A stretch of 34,684 nt of DNA from Alphaproteobacteria bacterium. Lineage in GTDB: Bacteria; Pseudomonadota; Alphaproteobacteria; Kiloniellales; DSM-21159. Shown here piece by piece: positions 6,957 to 14,991 of the stretch. The notes beneath the pieces are model-generated. The model searched no databases. It was not told the origin of the DNA and saw only the letters and a program-made list of their open reading frames with translations. The DNA lies in contig JAUILQ010000061.1 in assembly GCA_030433005.1 (NCBI GenBank), positions 1 through 34,684 of the forward strand, in the 5' to 3' direction. The stretch's first letter is position 1. Every line of letters starts with the position of its first letter. The translations under genes and the position numbers were made by a program.

Positions 6957-8162
6957 ATGATGGAAGGTTCCCAGATCGCCGAGGATCCAGACTCGCCGGC
7001 CGCCAGCCTGGAGCGGCCGCTGCTCATCGGCAGCGAGATCTACCGCCGCTCCAGCTACGGCGGCCAGCATCCGCTGGCGATCCCGCGGGTCTCGACCGCG
7101 ATCGACCTCTGCCGGGCGCTCGGCTGGCTGCCCGAGGCGCGCTACCTCGACAGCCCGGTCGCGACGCCGGCCCAGCTCGCGCGCTTCCACGACCCGGCCT
7201 ACGTCGCCGCGGTGCAGGCCGCCGAGGCGGCCCAGCAGGTCTCGGAGGAGGCCAGGGGCCGCTTCAACATCGGCGTCGCCGGCAACCCGGTTTTCCCGGA
7301 GATCTTCCGCCGGCCGGCGACGGCCAGCGGTGGCTCGATCCTGGCCGGGCGGCTGCTCGCGGAGGCCGTTCTGCCGGCCGGCGGCACGGCGACGGTCTAC
7401 TCGCCGGCCGGCGGCACGCACCACGGCCGGCCCGACCGCGCCAGCGGCTTCTGCTACTTCAACGATCCGGTGCTGGCGATCCTGGCGCTGCTCGACCGCG
7501 GCGTCTCGCGGGTCTTCTACCTGGACCTCGACGCCCACCACGGCGACGGCGTGCAGGACGCCTTCGACGCCGACCCGCGGGTCTTCACCCTGTCGATCCA
7601 CGAGGGCGGCCGCTGGCCGATGCGGCCGCGCGACTGGAGCGGCCCCGGCGGCCTCGACGACCGCGGCGGCGCGGCGGGCGGCCACAGCGCGCGCAACCTG
7701 CCGGTGCCGGCCGGCTTCAACGACAGCGAGCTGGCCTTCCTGGTCGAGGCCGCGGTGCTGCCGCTGATCGAGCGCTTCGAGCCGCAGGTGCTGGTCGTGC
7801 AGTGCGGCGCCGACGCCCTGGAGGACGACCCGCAGAGCCGGCTGTCGCTGTCGAACCTGGCGCTCTGGCGCGCCGTCGCGTCGGCGCTGCCGACGGCGCC
7901 GCGGCGCCTGGTGCTCGGCGGCGGCGGCTACAATCCCTGGTCGGTCGGCCGCGCCTGGGCCGGGGTCTGGGCGACGCTCAACGGCTTCGCGGTGCCCGAG
8001 CGCCTGCCGGCCGAGGCCGAGGTCCTGCTGCGCGCGCTGACCTGGCGCCACCGCCGGGCCAAGGAGCCGCCCGAGCGCTGGTTCGTCAGCCTCGCCGACC
8101 CGCCGCGGCCGGGACCGCTGCGCGACGAGGTCCGGGCGGCGGCGCAGGCGGTGCTGCGGTGA
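6957..8162 (+). CDS. histone deacetylase family zinc amidohydrolase (AcuC/HDAC-like)
   Basis: A 401-residue member of the arginase/deacetylase fold that hydrolyses N-acetyl or acyl groups from lysine, polyamines or small amides using zinc. Catalytic features are visible: the tandem histidines in GGTHHGRPD (H155, H156), DLDAHHGDG with zinc ligands D192 and H194, the third ligand D286 in CGADALEDD, and the transition-state tyrosine Y325 in GGGGYNPW. The substrate class (protein, acetylpolyamine, other amide) cannot be told from this. ATG 6957 and ATG 6960 are adjacent; the open frame continues upstream but without family sequence. In the 114-nt divergent promoter region a small palindrome GACCG-GGA-CGGTC (6923-6935) lies just upstream and could be an operator (low confidence). 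The stop overlaps a GTG in frame with the DUF192 gene, so these two are probably one operon. Confidence 0.93.
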   Translation: MMEGSQIAEDPDSPAASLERPLLIGSEIYRRSSYGGQHPLAIPRVSTAIDLCRALGWLPEARYLDSPVATPAQLARFHDPAYVAAVQAAEAAQQVSEEARGRFNIGVAGNPVFPEIFRRPATASGGSILAGRLLAEAVLPAGGTATVYSPAGGTHHGRPDRASGFCYFNDPVLAILALLDRGVSRVFYLDLDAHHGDGVQDAFDADPRVFTLSIHEGGRWPMRPRDWSGPGGLDDRGGAAGGHSARNLPVPAGFNDSELAFLVEAAVLPLIERFEPQVLVVQCGADALEDDPQSRLSLSNLALWRAVASALPTAPRRLVLGGGGYNPWSVGRAWAGVWATLNGFAVPERLPAEAEVLLRALTWRHRRAKEPPERWFVSLADPPRPGPLRDEVRAAAQAVLR

Positions 8163-8206
8163 CCGCCGGCTTGCCCGGTGCCCGCCCTTGGGGCAGTCTC
8201 CGGGCC

Positions 8207-8662
8207 ATGCTGAGCCGTCTGCTGCCGATCCTCGCCCTGCTGCTTGCCGTCTGCGGACCGGCGGGCGCCCAGGCCCCGGTCGAGTTCGACACCGGGCCGC
8301 TGACGGTCGTCACCCGGGACGGCACGCGCCACGACTTCACGGTCGAGCTGGCGCTGACCGGCCAGCAGATGGCACGCGGCCTGATGCACCGCGAGGAGCT
8401 GGCGCCCGACGCCGGCATGCTCTTCGTCTTCCCGCAGCGCGTCGCCTCTTTCTGGATGAAGAACACGCTGATCCCGCTCGACATGCTGTTCATCGACCGG
8501 CGCGGCCGGGTCGTGCACATCGCCGAGCGCACGACCCCGCTCAGCGAGCGCGGCATCTCCTCGCGCCGGCCGGTGATCGCCGTGCTGGAGCTCGCCGGCG
8601 GCACGGCCGAGCGCCTGGGCATTGAGCCCGGCGCGACGGTCGAGAGCCCGGCCCTGCCGTAG
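8207..8662 (+). CDS. exported DUF192 family protein
   Basis: A 151-residue exported protein. Residues 1-22 form a signal peptide (MLSRLLPILALLLAVCGPAGA). The DUF192 core follows, with MARGLMHREEL (56-66), a short MLFVFP strand and the hallmark SFWMKNTLIPLDMLFID (81-97), then a conserved ISS/RRPVIAVLELAGG segment. DUF192 proteins are small beta-rich periplasmic or extracellular proteins without an established biochemical role. I chose ATG 8207 because it places the signal peptide at the N-terminus. A GTG at 8159 overlaps the stop of the deacetylase gene (GTGA) and is in frame, so a longer, translationally coupled form is possible. The amidase follows 14 nt later. Confidence 0.9.
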   Translation: MLSRLLPILALLLAVCGPAGAQAPVEFDTGPLTVVTRDGTRHDFTVELALTGQQMARGLMHREELAPDAGMLFVFPQRVASFWMKNTLIPLDMLFIDRRGRVVHIAERTTPLSERGISSRRPVIAVLELAGGTAERLGIEPGATVESPALP

Positions 8663-8676
8663 CGGCGGCCGGGCGC

Positions 8677-9957
8677 GTGGCAGAGCTCTGGAACCTGGGC
8701 GCGGCGGCGATGGCCGCCGCGGTGCGCGAGGGCCGGGCGACCAGCGAGGCCCTGGTCGCCGCCTGCCTGGCGCGCATCGCCGAGCGCGAGCCCGAGGTCC
8801 GGGCCTGGGAGGCGCTGGAGCCCGAGGCGGCGCTGGCCGAGGCGCGGGCGCGCGACGCCGAACCGGCCAGGGGGCCGCTGCACGGCGTGCCGGTCGCGAT
8901 CAAGGACATCATCGACACCGCGGACCTGCCGACTGCCTACGGCTCGCCGATCTATGCCGGCCACCGCCCGGCGCGCGACGCCGACTGCGTCGCCCGGCTG
9001 CGCGCCGCCGGCGCCGTCGTGCTCGGCAAGACGGTGACCACCGAGTTCGCGACCTTCCGGCCGGGCAAGACCCGGAATCCCCACGACACGGGCCACACGC
9101 CGGGCGGCTCGTCGAGCGGCTCGGCCGCCGCGGTCGCCGCCGGCATGGCGCCGCTGGCGCTCGGCACCCAGACCGTCGGCTCGGTGATCCGGCCGGCCTC
9201 GTTCTGCGGCGTCGTCGGCTTCAAGGCGACGCGCGGGCGGCTGTCGCTCGACGGCGTCAAGCCGCTGGCCGCCGCCTTCGATTCGCTCGGCTGCTTCGCC
9301 CGCTCGGTCGAGGACGTGGCGCTCTGGCTGACGGCGCTCGAGGGCGGCGTGCCGGCGCCGCCGCGCGCCGCCGCGCCGCGCGTGGCGCTGGTGCGCACGG
9401 CGCAGTGGCAGAAGGCGGCGCCGGAGACGCGCGCGGCCGTCGAGGCGGCGGCGGCGCGGCTGGCCGGGGCCGGCGCGGCCGTCGAGGAGCCGGCGCTGCC
9501 CGACGACTTCGCGCGGCTCGCCGACGAGCAGGACGTGATCTTCGCCGCGGGCGCGCTGCGCGCGCTGGCGCGCGAGCGGGCCGGGCATCCCGAGCTGCTG
9601 AGCCCGCAGCTCAAGGAGGTGCTGGCGCGCGGCGCGGCGGTCGGCGCCGGGCGGCTGGCCGAGGCCGAGGCGACCGCCGCGCGTTGCCGCACCGCGCTGG
9701 CCGAGCTGTTCGACCGGGTCGACCTGGTGCTGGCGCCGGCCGCGCCCGGCGAGGCCCCGGCCGGCCTGGAGGCGACCGGCGACCCGCTGTTCAATCGCAT
9801 GTGGACCCTGCTGCTCGGCCCCTGCCTCAACCTGCCGGCGGGGCAGGGGCCGCAGGGCCTGCCGGTCGGCGTGCAGCTGGTCGGCGCGCTCGATTCGGAT
9901 CCGGCCTTCCTCGCCGATGCCGCCTGGGCCGAGCGGGCGCTCGGCGCGGCGACCTAG
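8677..9957 (+). CDS. amidase signature family hydrolase
   Basis: A 426-residue amidase of the Ser-cisSer-Lys family, likely cytoplasmic. The general base is K76 in VAIKDIIDTADLPTAYGS. The serine-rich loop is GGSSSGSAAAVAAG (143-156), giving the cis-serine at S145 or S146. The nucleophile serine is S169 in GTQTVGSVIRPASFCG. It is GatA-like in fold, but no gatB or gatC is nearby and the GTQTVGS variant is typical of stand-alone amidases, so I call it a generic carboxamide hydrolase. The start is GTG 8677, 14 nt after the DUF192 stop, suggesting one transcript with the deacetylase; both enzymes cut amide bonds. The gene converges on the oxidoreductase at 9968, with only 10 nt between the stops. 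Confidence 0.93.
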   Translation: MAELWNLGAAAMAAAVREGRATSEALVAACLARIAEREPEVRAWEALEPEAALAEARARDAEPARGPLHGVPVAIKDIIDTADLPTAYGSPIYAGHRPARDADCVARLRAAGAVVLGKTVTTEFATFRPGKTRNPHDTGHTPGGSSSGSAAAVAAGMAPLALGTQTVGSVIRPASFCGVVGFKATRGRLSLDGVKPLAAAFDSLGCFARSVEDVALWLTALEGGVPAPPRAAAPRVALVRTAQWQKAAPETRAAVEAAAARLAGAGAAVEEPALPDDFARLADEQDVIFAAGALRALARERAGHPELLSPQLKEVLARGAAVGAGRLAEAEATAARCRTALAELFDRVDLVLAPAAPGEAPAGLEATGDPLFNRMWTLLLGPCLNLPAGQGPQGLPVGVQLVGALDSDPAFLADAAWAERALGAAT

Positions 9958-9967
9958 GGGGCCGGGC

Positions 9968-10936
9968 CTAGCCGGCGGCCAGGATCGCCTCGACCTGCTC
10001 CTGCACGCGCAGCGCGGTCGCGAAGTCGGGCAGCACGTGGGGCTCGCCGTCGAGCATCCGCACCAGCTCGTCGAGCTGCAGGCCGTAGGAGTCGAGCGCC
10101 GGGTTGTCGATGCCGGGCAGCGCGTCGTGCCAGCCGCCGCCGTCGCTCTGCCAGAGCCGGTAGAAGTCGGTCATGCGGTAGGAGCGGCGGCTGCCCCAGA
10201 GCGTGAACTCGACCCGGTCGGGGCCGGCGCCGCCGACCGAGCCGGCCAGGGTGACCGGCCGACCGCCGCAGACCAGGCGGGCGACGACGTGGCTCTCGGC
10301 CGCCTCCGGGTCCTCCGGGTAGGCCGGCGAGGCGGCGACCACGCGGCCCGGGCCGAGCAGGCTGTCGGTCAGGTAGAGGAAATGGGTCGCGACCTCGCGG
10401 GTGAAGCCGCCCTCGGCGCGCCCGGACAGCCAGGTCGCGCTGTCCTGCCAGCCGCGCGGCCAGCGCCCGAAGTGCAGGCGGATGTCGGCGCCGGCGATCT
10501 CGCCGAGGCTGCCGTCGGCGATCGCCCGGCGCATCACGGTGACGCCGCGCGCCGCGGCGAGCGCCAGGTTGACCGCCTGCGGCCTGCCGCCGGCCTCGAC
10601 CTCCCGCGTGATGCGCCGGCTCTCCTGCAGGTCGACGCCCAGCGGCTTCTCGCAGAACACCGCCTTGCCGGCCTGCACCGAGGCCCGCGCATAGGCGGCG
10701 TGGGCCTTCGGCGGCACGCCGATGTAGACGAGGTCGGTCTCGGGCTCGGCGATCAGCGCCTCGGCGGTCTCGGCGATGCGCAGCCAGGGAAAGTCGGCGG
10801 CGGCCGCGGAACGCGCCTCGGCGCTGAGGTCCCAGCCGCCGGTCACCTCCAGGCGCCCCTGGCTGGGCATGTTGGTCAGCATGCGCCGCCCGATCACGCC
10901 CAGACCGATGATAGCGACCCGATAGACCCTCGCCAT
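9968..10936 (-). CDS. Gfo/Idh/MocA family NAD(P)-dependent oxidoreductase
   Basis: A 322-residue oxidoreductase, probably acting on a sugar, polyol or related hydroxy compound with a nicotinamide cofactor. The N-terminal Rossmann fold shows VAIIGLGVIGRRM with GxGxxG at residues 11-16. The family hallmark EKP is at 96-98 (VFCEKPLGVDLQES), and YIGVPPKAHAAYA precedes it. The C-terminal half has the mixed alpha/beta substrate domain. The start is ATG 10936 with GGGAGA upstream. It diverges from the quinone oxidoreductase at 11067 across 130 nt, which includes a small CCCCG/CGGGG hairpin (11000-11014). No sugar transporter is adjacent, so the substrate is unknown. Confidence 0.9.
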   Translation of the reverse strand: MARVYRVAIIGLGVIGRRMLTNMPSQGRLEVTGGWDLSAEARSAAAADFPWLRIAETAEALIAEPETDLVYIGVPPKAHAAYARASVQAGKAVFCEKPLGVDLQESRRITREVEAGGRPQAVNLALAAARGVTVMRRAIADGSLGEIAGADIRLHFGRWPRGWQDSATWLSGRAEGGFTREVATHFLYLTDSLLGPGRVVAASPAYPEDPEAAESHVVARLVCGGRPVTLAGSVGGAGPDRVEFTLWGSRRSYRMTDFYRLWQSDGGGWHDALPGIDNPALDSYGLQLDELVRMLDGEPHVLPDFATALRVQEQVEAILAAG

Positions 10937-11066
10937 GAGGCACGTCTCCCACTAGCCTGCCGCCCCTGAAAGACCAGCCGGGACGATCCGAAGAATCCGC
11001 CCCGCCGAACGGGGACGCCGGCGGAAAAGCCCGGCGCGGCGGCACTTTAGCGAGGAGAGACGAGCC

Positions 11067-12071
11067 ATGGCCAGCGCCCTTCCCGACGAGATGACCTACA
11101 TCGACCTGCCGAGCTACGGCGGGCCGGAGTGCCTGGTGCCGGCCAGCGGCCCGCTGCCGCAGGCCGGGCGGGGCGAGGTGCTGATCAAGGTCGCCTTCGC
11201 CGGCGTCAACCGGCCCGACGTCATGCAGCGCCAGGGCAAGTACAACCCGCCGCCGGGCGCCTCGCCGGTGCCTGGCCTCGAGGTCGCCGGCGAGATCGTG
11301 GCGCTCGGCGCGGGCGTCACCGACCGCCGGGTCGGCGAGGAGGTCTGCGCGCTGGTCGGCGGCGGCGGCTACGCCCAGTACTGCGCCGCCCCGGCGCCGC
11401 AGTGCCTGCCGGTGCCGCAGGGCCTGGACCTGCAGCAGGCGGCGGCGCTGCCGGAGACCTACTTCACCGTCTGGACCAACGTGTTCGAGCGCGGCGGCCT
11501 GCAGGCCGGGGAGACGATCCTGATCCACGGCGGCTCGAGCGGCATCGGCACCACGGCGATCCAGCTGGCCCGCGAGTTCGGCGCGCGCATCTTCACCACG
11601 GTCGGCAACGCCGAGAAGGCCGAGGCCTGCGTCAAGCTGGGGGCCGAGCGGGCGATCAACTACCGCGAGGAGGACTACGTCGCGGTGGTCAAGGAGCTGA
11701 CCGACGGTCAGGGCGTCGACCTGATCCTCGACATGGTCGGCGGCGACTACATTCCGCGCGACGTCCAGGCCCTGGCCGTCGAGGGCCGCCTGGTGCAGAT
11801 CGCCTTCCAGAAGCCGAGCAAGATGGAGTTCGACTTCCTGCCGATGATGCTGAAGCGCCTGACCCTGACCGGCTCGACGCTGCGGCCGCGCTCGATCGAG
11901 CAGAAGGCTGCGATCGCGCGCCAGCTGCACGCCAAGGTCTGGCCGCTGCTCGAGGCCGGCAAGGTGGCGCCGCTGATCTACCAGACCTTCCCGCTGAAGG
12001 AGACGGCCGCGGCCCATGCGCTGATGGACAGCAGCAAGCACATCGGCAAGATCATGCTCGACTGCCGCTGA
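11067..12071 (+). CDS. NAD(P)H:quinone oxidoreductase, zinc-free MDR (PIG3/QOR type)
   Basis: A 334-residue medium-chain dehydrogenase/reductase of the zinc-independent quinone oxidoreductase group, closest in pattern to TP53I3/PIG3. Residues 38-60 (VLIKVAFAGVNRPDVMQRQGKYN) are the typical GroES-like N-domain motif. PGLEVAGEIVALG (69-81) and LPETYFTVWTNVFERGGL (128-145) follow, and the nucleotide-binding loop is GGSSGIGTTAIQLA (155-168). The cysteine and histidine zinc ligands of alcohol dehydrogenases are absent. Such enzymes reduce quinones or alpha,beta-unsaturated carbonyls with NADPH. The start is ATG 11067 with GAGGAGAG upstream. It appears to be a single-gene unit. Confidence 0.93.
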   Translation: MASALPDEMTYIDLPSYGGPECLVPASGPLPQAGRGEVLIKVAFAGVNRPDVMQRQGKYNPPPGASPVPGLEVAGEIVALGAGVTDRRVGEEVCALVGGGGYAQYCAAPAPQCLPVPQGLDLQQAAALPETYFTVWTNVFERGGLQAGETILIHGGSSGIGTTAIQLAREFGARIFTTVGNAEKAEACVKLGAERAINYREEDYVAVVKELTDGQGVDLILDMVGGDYIPRDVQALAVEGRLVQIAFQKPSKMEFDFLPMMLKRLTLTGSTLRPRSIEQKAAIARQLHAKVWPLLEAGKVAPLIYQTFPLKETAAAHALMDSSKHIGKIMLDCR

Positions 12072-12088
12072 GCGGGGCGGGGGGAGGG

Positions 12089-12232
12089 CCCCCCACCTCT
12101 CCCCGGCCCTCTCCCCCCCAAAGGGGCGGAGAGGGGGCGCAAAGGGAGCCGCCTGCGCACCACTGGCCTGTCTCGCGCCAAGCCCCGCCGTTCGACTCCC
12201 TCTCCGCCCCCTTGGGGGGGGAGAGGTGGGGG
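12089..12232. repeat. large GC-rich inverted repeat between convergent genes (dispersed-repeat-like)
   Basis: Two arms face each other across about 60 nt. The outer block, 15 nt at 12090-12104 (C5, acctct, C4), is exactly complementary to 12218-12232. The inner block GGGGCGGAGAGGG at 12123-12135 is exactly complementary to 12198-12210. The left arm has an extra ~12 nt (ggccctct type) relative to the right. Each arm is itself nearly palindromic. It lies between the converging quinone oxidoreductase and livF genes and could end transcription from both sides. Its form resembles the C/G-rich palindromic repeats scattered between genes in many high-GC Proteobacteria; I see no second copy in this window. 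Confidence 0.75.
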
Positions 12233-12255
12233 CAACGCCGCAGCCGCGCGCCGCC

Positions 12256-12966
12256 TCACATGCCCAGGTAGGCCTTGCGCACGCGGTCGTCGTTCAGCAT
12301 CTCCTGCCCGGCGCCCTCGAACTCGACGCGGCCCTGCTCCAGGACCCAGGCGCGGTCGGAGAGAGCCAGCGCGTGGCGCACATTCTGCTCGACCATCAGC
12401 ACGGTGACGCCTTCCTCGCGGATCCGGCGGACGATGTCGAAGATCGTCTGCACGATGATCGGCGCCAGGCCGAGCGAGGGCTCGTCGAGCATCAGCAGGC
12501 GCGGCAGGCTCATCAGGCCGCGGCCGATGGCGCACATCTGCTGCTCGCCGCCGGACAGCGTGCCGGCCTTCTGGCCCTCGCGCTCGAGGAGGCGCGGGAA
12601 GATGTCGAAGACCTGCTCCAGGGTTTGGGCGCGCGCCGCCTTGGCGCGCGGGTGCAGCGAGCCGAGCTCGAGGTTCTCGCGCACGGTCATCGAGGGAAAG
12701 AGCTTGCGGCCCTCGGGCACCAGCACGACCCCGGCCTCGACGCGCTGGCGCGGCGTCAGGCCGTCGATGCGCTCGCCGGCCAGGGAGATCTCGCCGCGCC
12801 AGGTCGGCAGGATGCCGGCGACGGCGCGCATCGTCGTGGTCTTGCCGGCGCCGTTGGCGCCGACCACCGCGCCGATCATGCGCTCCTCGATGTCGAGGTC
12901 GAAGCCGTGCAGGATCGGCACGTCGCCATAGCCGCTGTGCAGGTCGCGGATCGCCAGCATGCTCAT
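12256..12966 (-). CDS. livF: branched-chain amino acid ABC transporter ATP-binding protein LivF
   Basis: A 236-residue ATPase of the LivF subfamily, one of two ATPases of a HAAT-type importer. Walker A is GANGAGKTT (37-45), the signature is LSGGEQQM (137-144) and Walker B is LLMLDEPSLGLAP (157-169), the last being diagnostic for LivF. The start is ATG 12966, overlapping the livG stop as ATGA. It is the last gene of the five-gene operon and is followed by the inverted repeat at 12089-12232. Confidence 0.95.
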   Translation of the reverse strand: MSMLAIRDLHSGYGDVPILHGFDLDIEERMIGAVVGANGAGKTTTMRAVAGILPTWRGEISLAGERIDGLTPRQRVEAGVVLVPEGRKLFPSMTVRENLELGSLHPRAKAARAQTLEQVFDIFPRLLEREGQKAGTLSGGEQQMCAIGRGLMSLPRLLMLDEPSLGLAPIIVQTIFDIVRRIREEGVTVLMVEQNVRHALALSDRAWVLEQGRVEFEGAGQEMLNDDRVRKAYLGM

Positions 12967-13775
12967 GGCCGCGGCGCTCCGCTTCCGTCGCCCTCGTCCC
13001 TGGCGGCCTGGCTCTCGCGCCAGGCCGCCTTGTCGGCGTCGGCGGCCTCCTGGTCGGCGAGGAAGCTGTCGCCCAGGTAGGCCTTGGTGACCTCGGGGTT
13101 GTTCAGGATCTCCTGCGGCCGGCCCTCGGCGATCGCCTCGCCGTGGTGCAGCACGTAGATGCGGTCGGAGAGGTTCATGATGACCTGCATGACGTGCTCG
13201 ACGATGACCATGGTGACGCCGGCCTCGCGCACGCGGCCCAGCACCTCGATCATGCCGGCGACCTCGGAGGGCGTCAGGCCGGCCATGACCTCGTCGAGCA
13301 GCATCAGCTTGGGCTCGGTCGCCAGCGCCTTGGCCAGCTCGACGCGCTTGCGGCCGCCGACCGTCAGCTCGCCGCCCAGCTTGTCGGCCTGGGGGCCGAG
13401 GCCGACCAGCTCGATGACCGCGCGCGCCCGCTTGCGCGCCGAGCCGGCGTCGCGGTGATGGTTGAAGGCGCCGACCAGCACGTTGTCGGTCACCGTCATC
13501 TCGGCGAAGGGCTTGACGATCTGGAAGGTGCGGGTCATGCCGCGCTTGCAGATGTCCGAGGGCTTCTGGCCGACGATGCTGGCACCTTCGAAGACGACGT
13601 CGCCCTCGTCCGGCTTCAGGAAGCCGGAGATCAGGTTGAAGAAGGTCGTCTTGCCGGCGCCGTTCGGGCCGATCAGCCCGACGATCTCGCCGGTCTCGAC
13701 GCGGAAGTCGACGCCGTTGACCGCGGTCAGGCCGCCGAAGCGCTTGGTGACGCCGCTCGCCTCGAACAGACTCAT
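12963..13775 (-). CDS. livG: branched-chain amino acid ABC transporter ATP-binding protein LivG
   Basis: A 270-residue ATPase partner of LivF. Walker A is GPNGAGKTTFFNLISGF (37-53). The signature position is the degenerate LTVGGRKRVELAKAL (137-151) found in part of the LivG family, and Walker B is LMLLDEVMAGL (157-167). TFQIVKPFAEMTVTDNV is the conserved Q-loop region. The C-terminal ~25 residues are charged and non-conserved in appearance. The start is ATG 13775, 7 nt after the livM stop; the stop overlaps livF. Confidence 0.95.
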   Translation of the reverse strand: MSLFEASGVTKRFGGLTAVNGVDFRVETGEIVGLIGPNGAGKTTFFNLISGFLKPDEGDVVFEGASIVGQKPSDICKRGMTRTFQIVKPFAEMTVTDNVLVGAFNHHRDAGSARKRARAVIELVGLGPQADKLGGELTVGGRKRVELAKALATEPKLMLLDEVMAGLTPSEVAGMIEVLGRVREAGVTMVIVEHVMQVIMNLSDRIYVLHHGEAIAEGRPQEILNNPEVTKAYLGDSFLADQEAADADKAAWRESQAARDEGDGSGAPRP

Positions 13776-13782
13776 GGGCCGC

Positions 13783-14988
13783 TCACCCGCCGGCCTGGTC
13801 GGCGCGCCGGCGCAGGCGCTGCCTGAGCCCCGACAGCCAGGGCAGCACGCCGCCGGGCATGCCCAGCACCACGGCCATCAGCAGCACGCCGTAGAGGATC
13901 ACCGCCAGGCCGCCACCGCCGCCCGAGGCCAGGTAGTCCAGGTAGGCGACGAACTTCTCGCCGAAGCCGAGGTCGCTGGAGATCAGCGTCGAGAGCGAGA
14001 CGCCGGTGCCGCCGCCCTCGAAGATCACGCGCGTCGCCTCGCCGACCGGGATCAGGATGAAGGCGCCGATGATCGGCCCCATCACCGTGCCGGCGCCGCC
14101 GATCACGGCCCCCAGCAGGATCTCGACCGAGACGCGGCCGACGACCATGTCGTCGGGCACGATGTACTGGGTGTACTGGGCGTAGAAGGTGCCGCCCATC
14201 CCGGCGAGCGCCGCCGACAGCGCGATCGCCTGGATCTTGCAGCGCTTGGTCGGCACGCCGACCGCCTCGGCCGCGTCCTCGTCCTGCCGGATGGCGTGCA
14301 GGTAGTAGCCGAAGCGCGAGCGTGCGATCCAGGCGACCAGCGCGATCGAGCAGAGCATCATGACCAGGGCGATGTAGTAGTAGGGCTCCTTGCCCTTGAA
14401 CTGGAACTGCCAGAAGGTCGGGTCCGGCTCGAAGGGCAGCAGGATGCCGTTGGCGGCGCCGACGAACTCCCAGTGCAGCAGCACCAGGCGGGTGATCTCG
14501 GCGAAGGCCACGGTGACCAGCGCGAAGAAGGGGCCCTTGAGGCCGTAGTGGAAGGAGACCAGGCCGAGCCCGGCGCCGAACACCGAGGTCACCGCCGCGG
14601 CGACCAGCATGCCGATCCAGGGCGACAGGCCGAGGTGGACGTAGCAGATCGTCGACACGTAGGCGCCGATGCCGAAGAAGGCGGCGTGGCCGATCGAGAG
14701 CTGCCCGGCGAAGCCGCCGATGATGTTCCAGGCCTGGCTCATGAAGGCGAAGAAGAAGATCAGCACGAAGACGTGGAGCAGCGCCGAGCCGGTCAGGCCG
14801 ACCGGCATCACCGCCTCGACCGCGGCGCTCTCCGAGACCAGCGGCAGCAGCAGCAGCAGCGCCAGGACCACGAGATAGAAGATCCGGGCGCGCGACGCGG
14901 CGAAGAAGCGGGGCGGGGCCCCGAGCGTGCCGCTCGAGGCGCCGGGAGAGGGGGCGGGGGAGGGGCCGGGGGAAGGGCTGGGCGCCAT
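13783..14988 (-). CDS. livM: branched-chain amino acid ABC transporter permease LivM
   Basis: A 401-residue permease of the LivM family with about nine to ten helices. The typical core includes NIIGGFAGQLSIGHAAFFGIGAY (about 87-109), the coupling region RQDEDAAEAVGVPTKRCKIQAIALSAALAG and GAGTVMGPIIGAFILIPV. The first ~30 residues are a Pro/Ser/Gly-rich extension encoded by a homopurine/homopyrimidine-biased stretch (about 14940-14985) and are not part of the family core. No better downstream start is seen before the first helix. The start is ATG 14988, 3 nt after the livH stop. Confidence 0.93.
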   Translation of the reverse strand: MAPSPSPGPSPAPSPGASSGTLGAPPRFFAASRARIFYLVVLALLLLLPLVSESAAVEAVMPVGLTGSALLHVFVLIFFFAFMSQAWNIIGGFAGQLSIGHAAFFGIGAYVSTICYVHLGLSPWIGMLVAAAVTSVFGAGLGLVSFHYGLKGPFFALVTVAFAEITRLVLLHWEFVGAANGILLPFEPDPTFWQFQFKGKEPYYYIALVMMLCSIALVAWIARSRFGYYLHAIRQDEDAAEAVGVPTKRCKIQAIALSAALAGMGGTFYAQYTQYIVPDDMVVGRVSVEILLGAVIGGAGTVMGPIIGAFILIPVGEATRVIFEGGGTGVSLSTLISSDLGFGEKFVAYLDYLASGGGGGLAVILYGVLLMAVVLGMPGGVLPWLSGLRQRLRRRADQAGG

Positions 14989-14991
14989 ATG

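Noticed and set aside
8677..9957. Glu-tRNA(Gln) amidotransferase subunit A
   Set aside because: No gatB/gatC is linked, and the nucleophile motif GTQTVGS fits stand-alone amidases better.
9961..9976. Short palindrome GCCGG-GCCTAG-CCGGC between converging stops
   Set aside because: Only 5 bp, overlaps a stop codon, and is expected by chance at this GC content.
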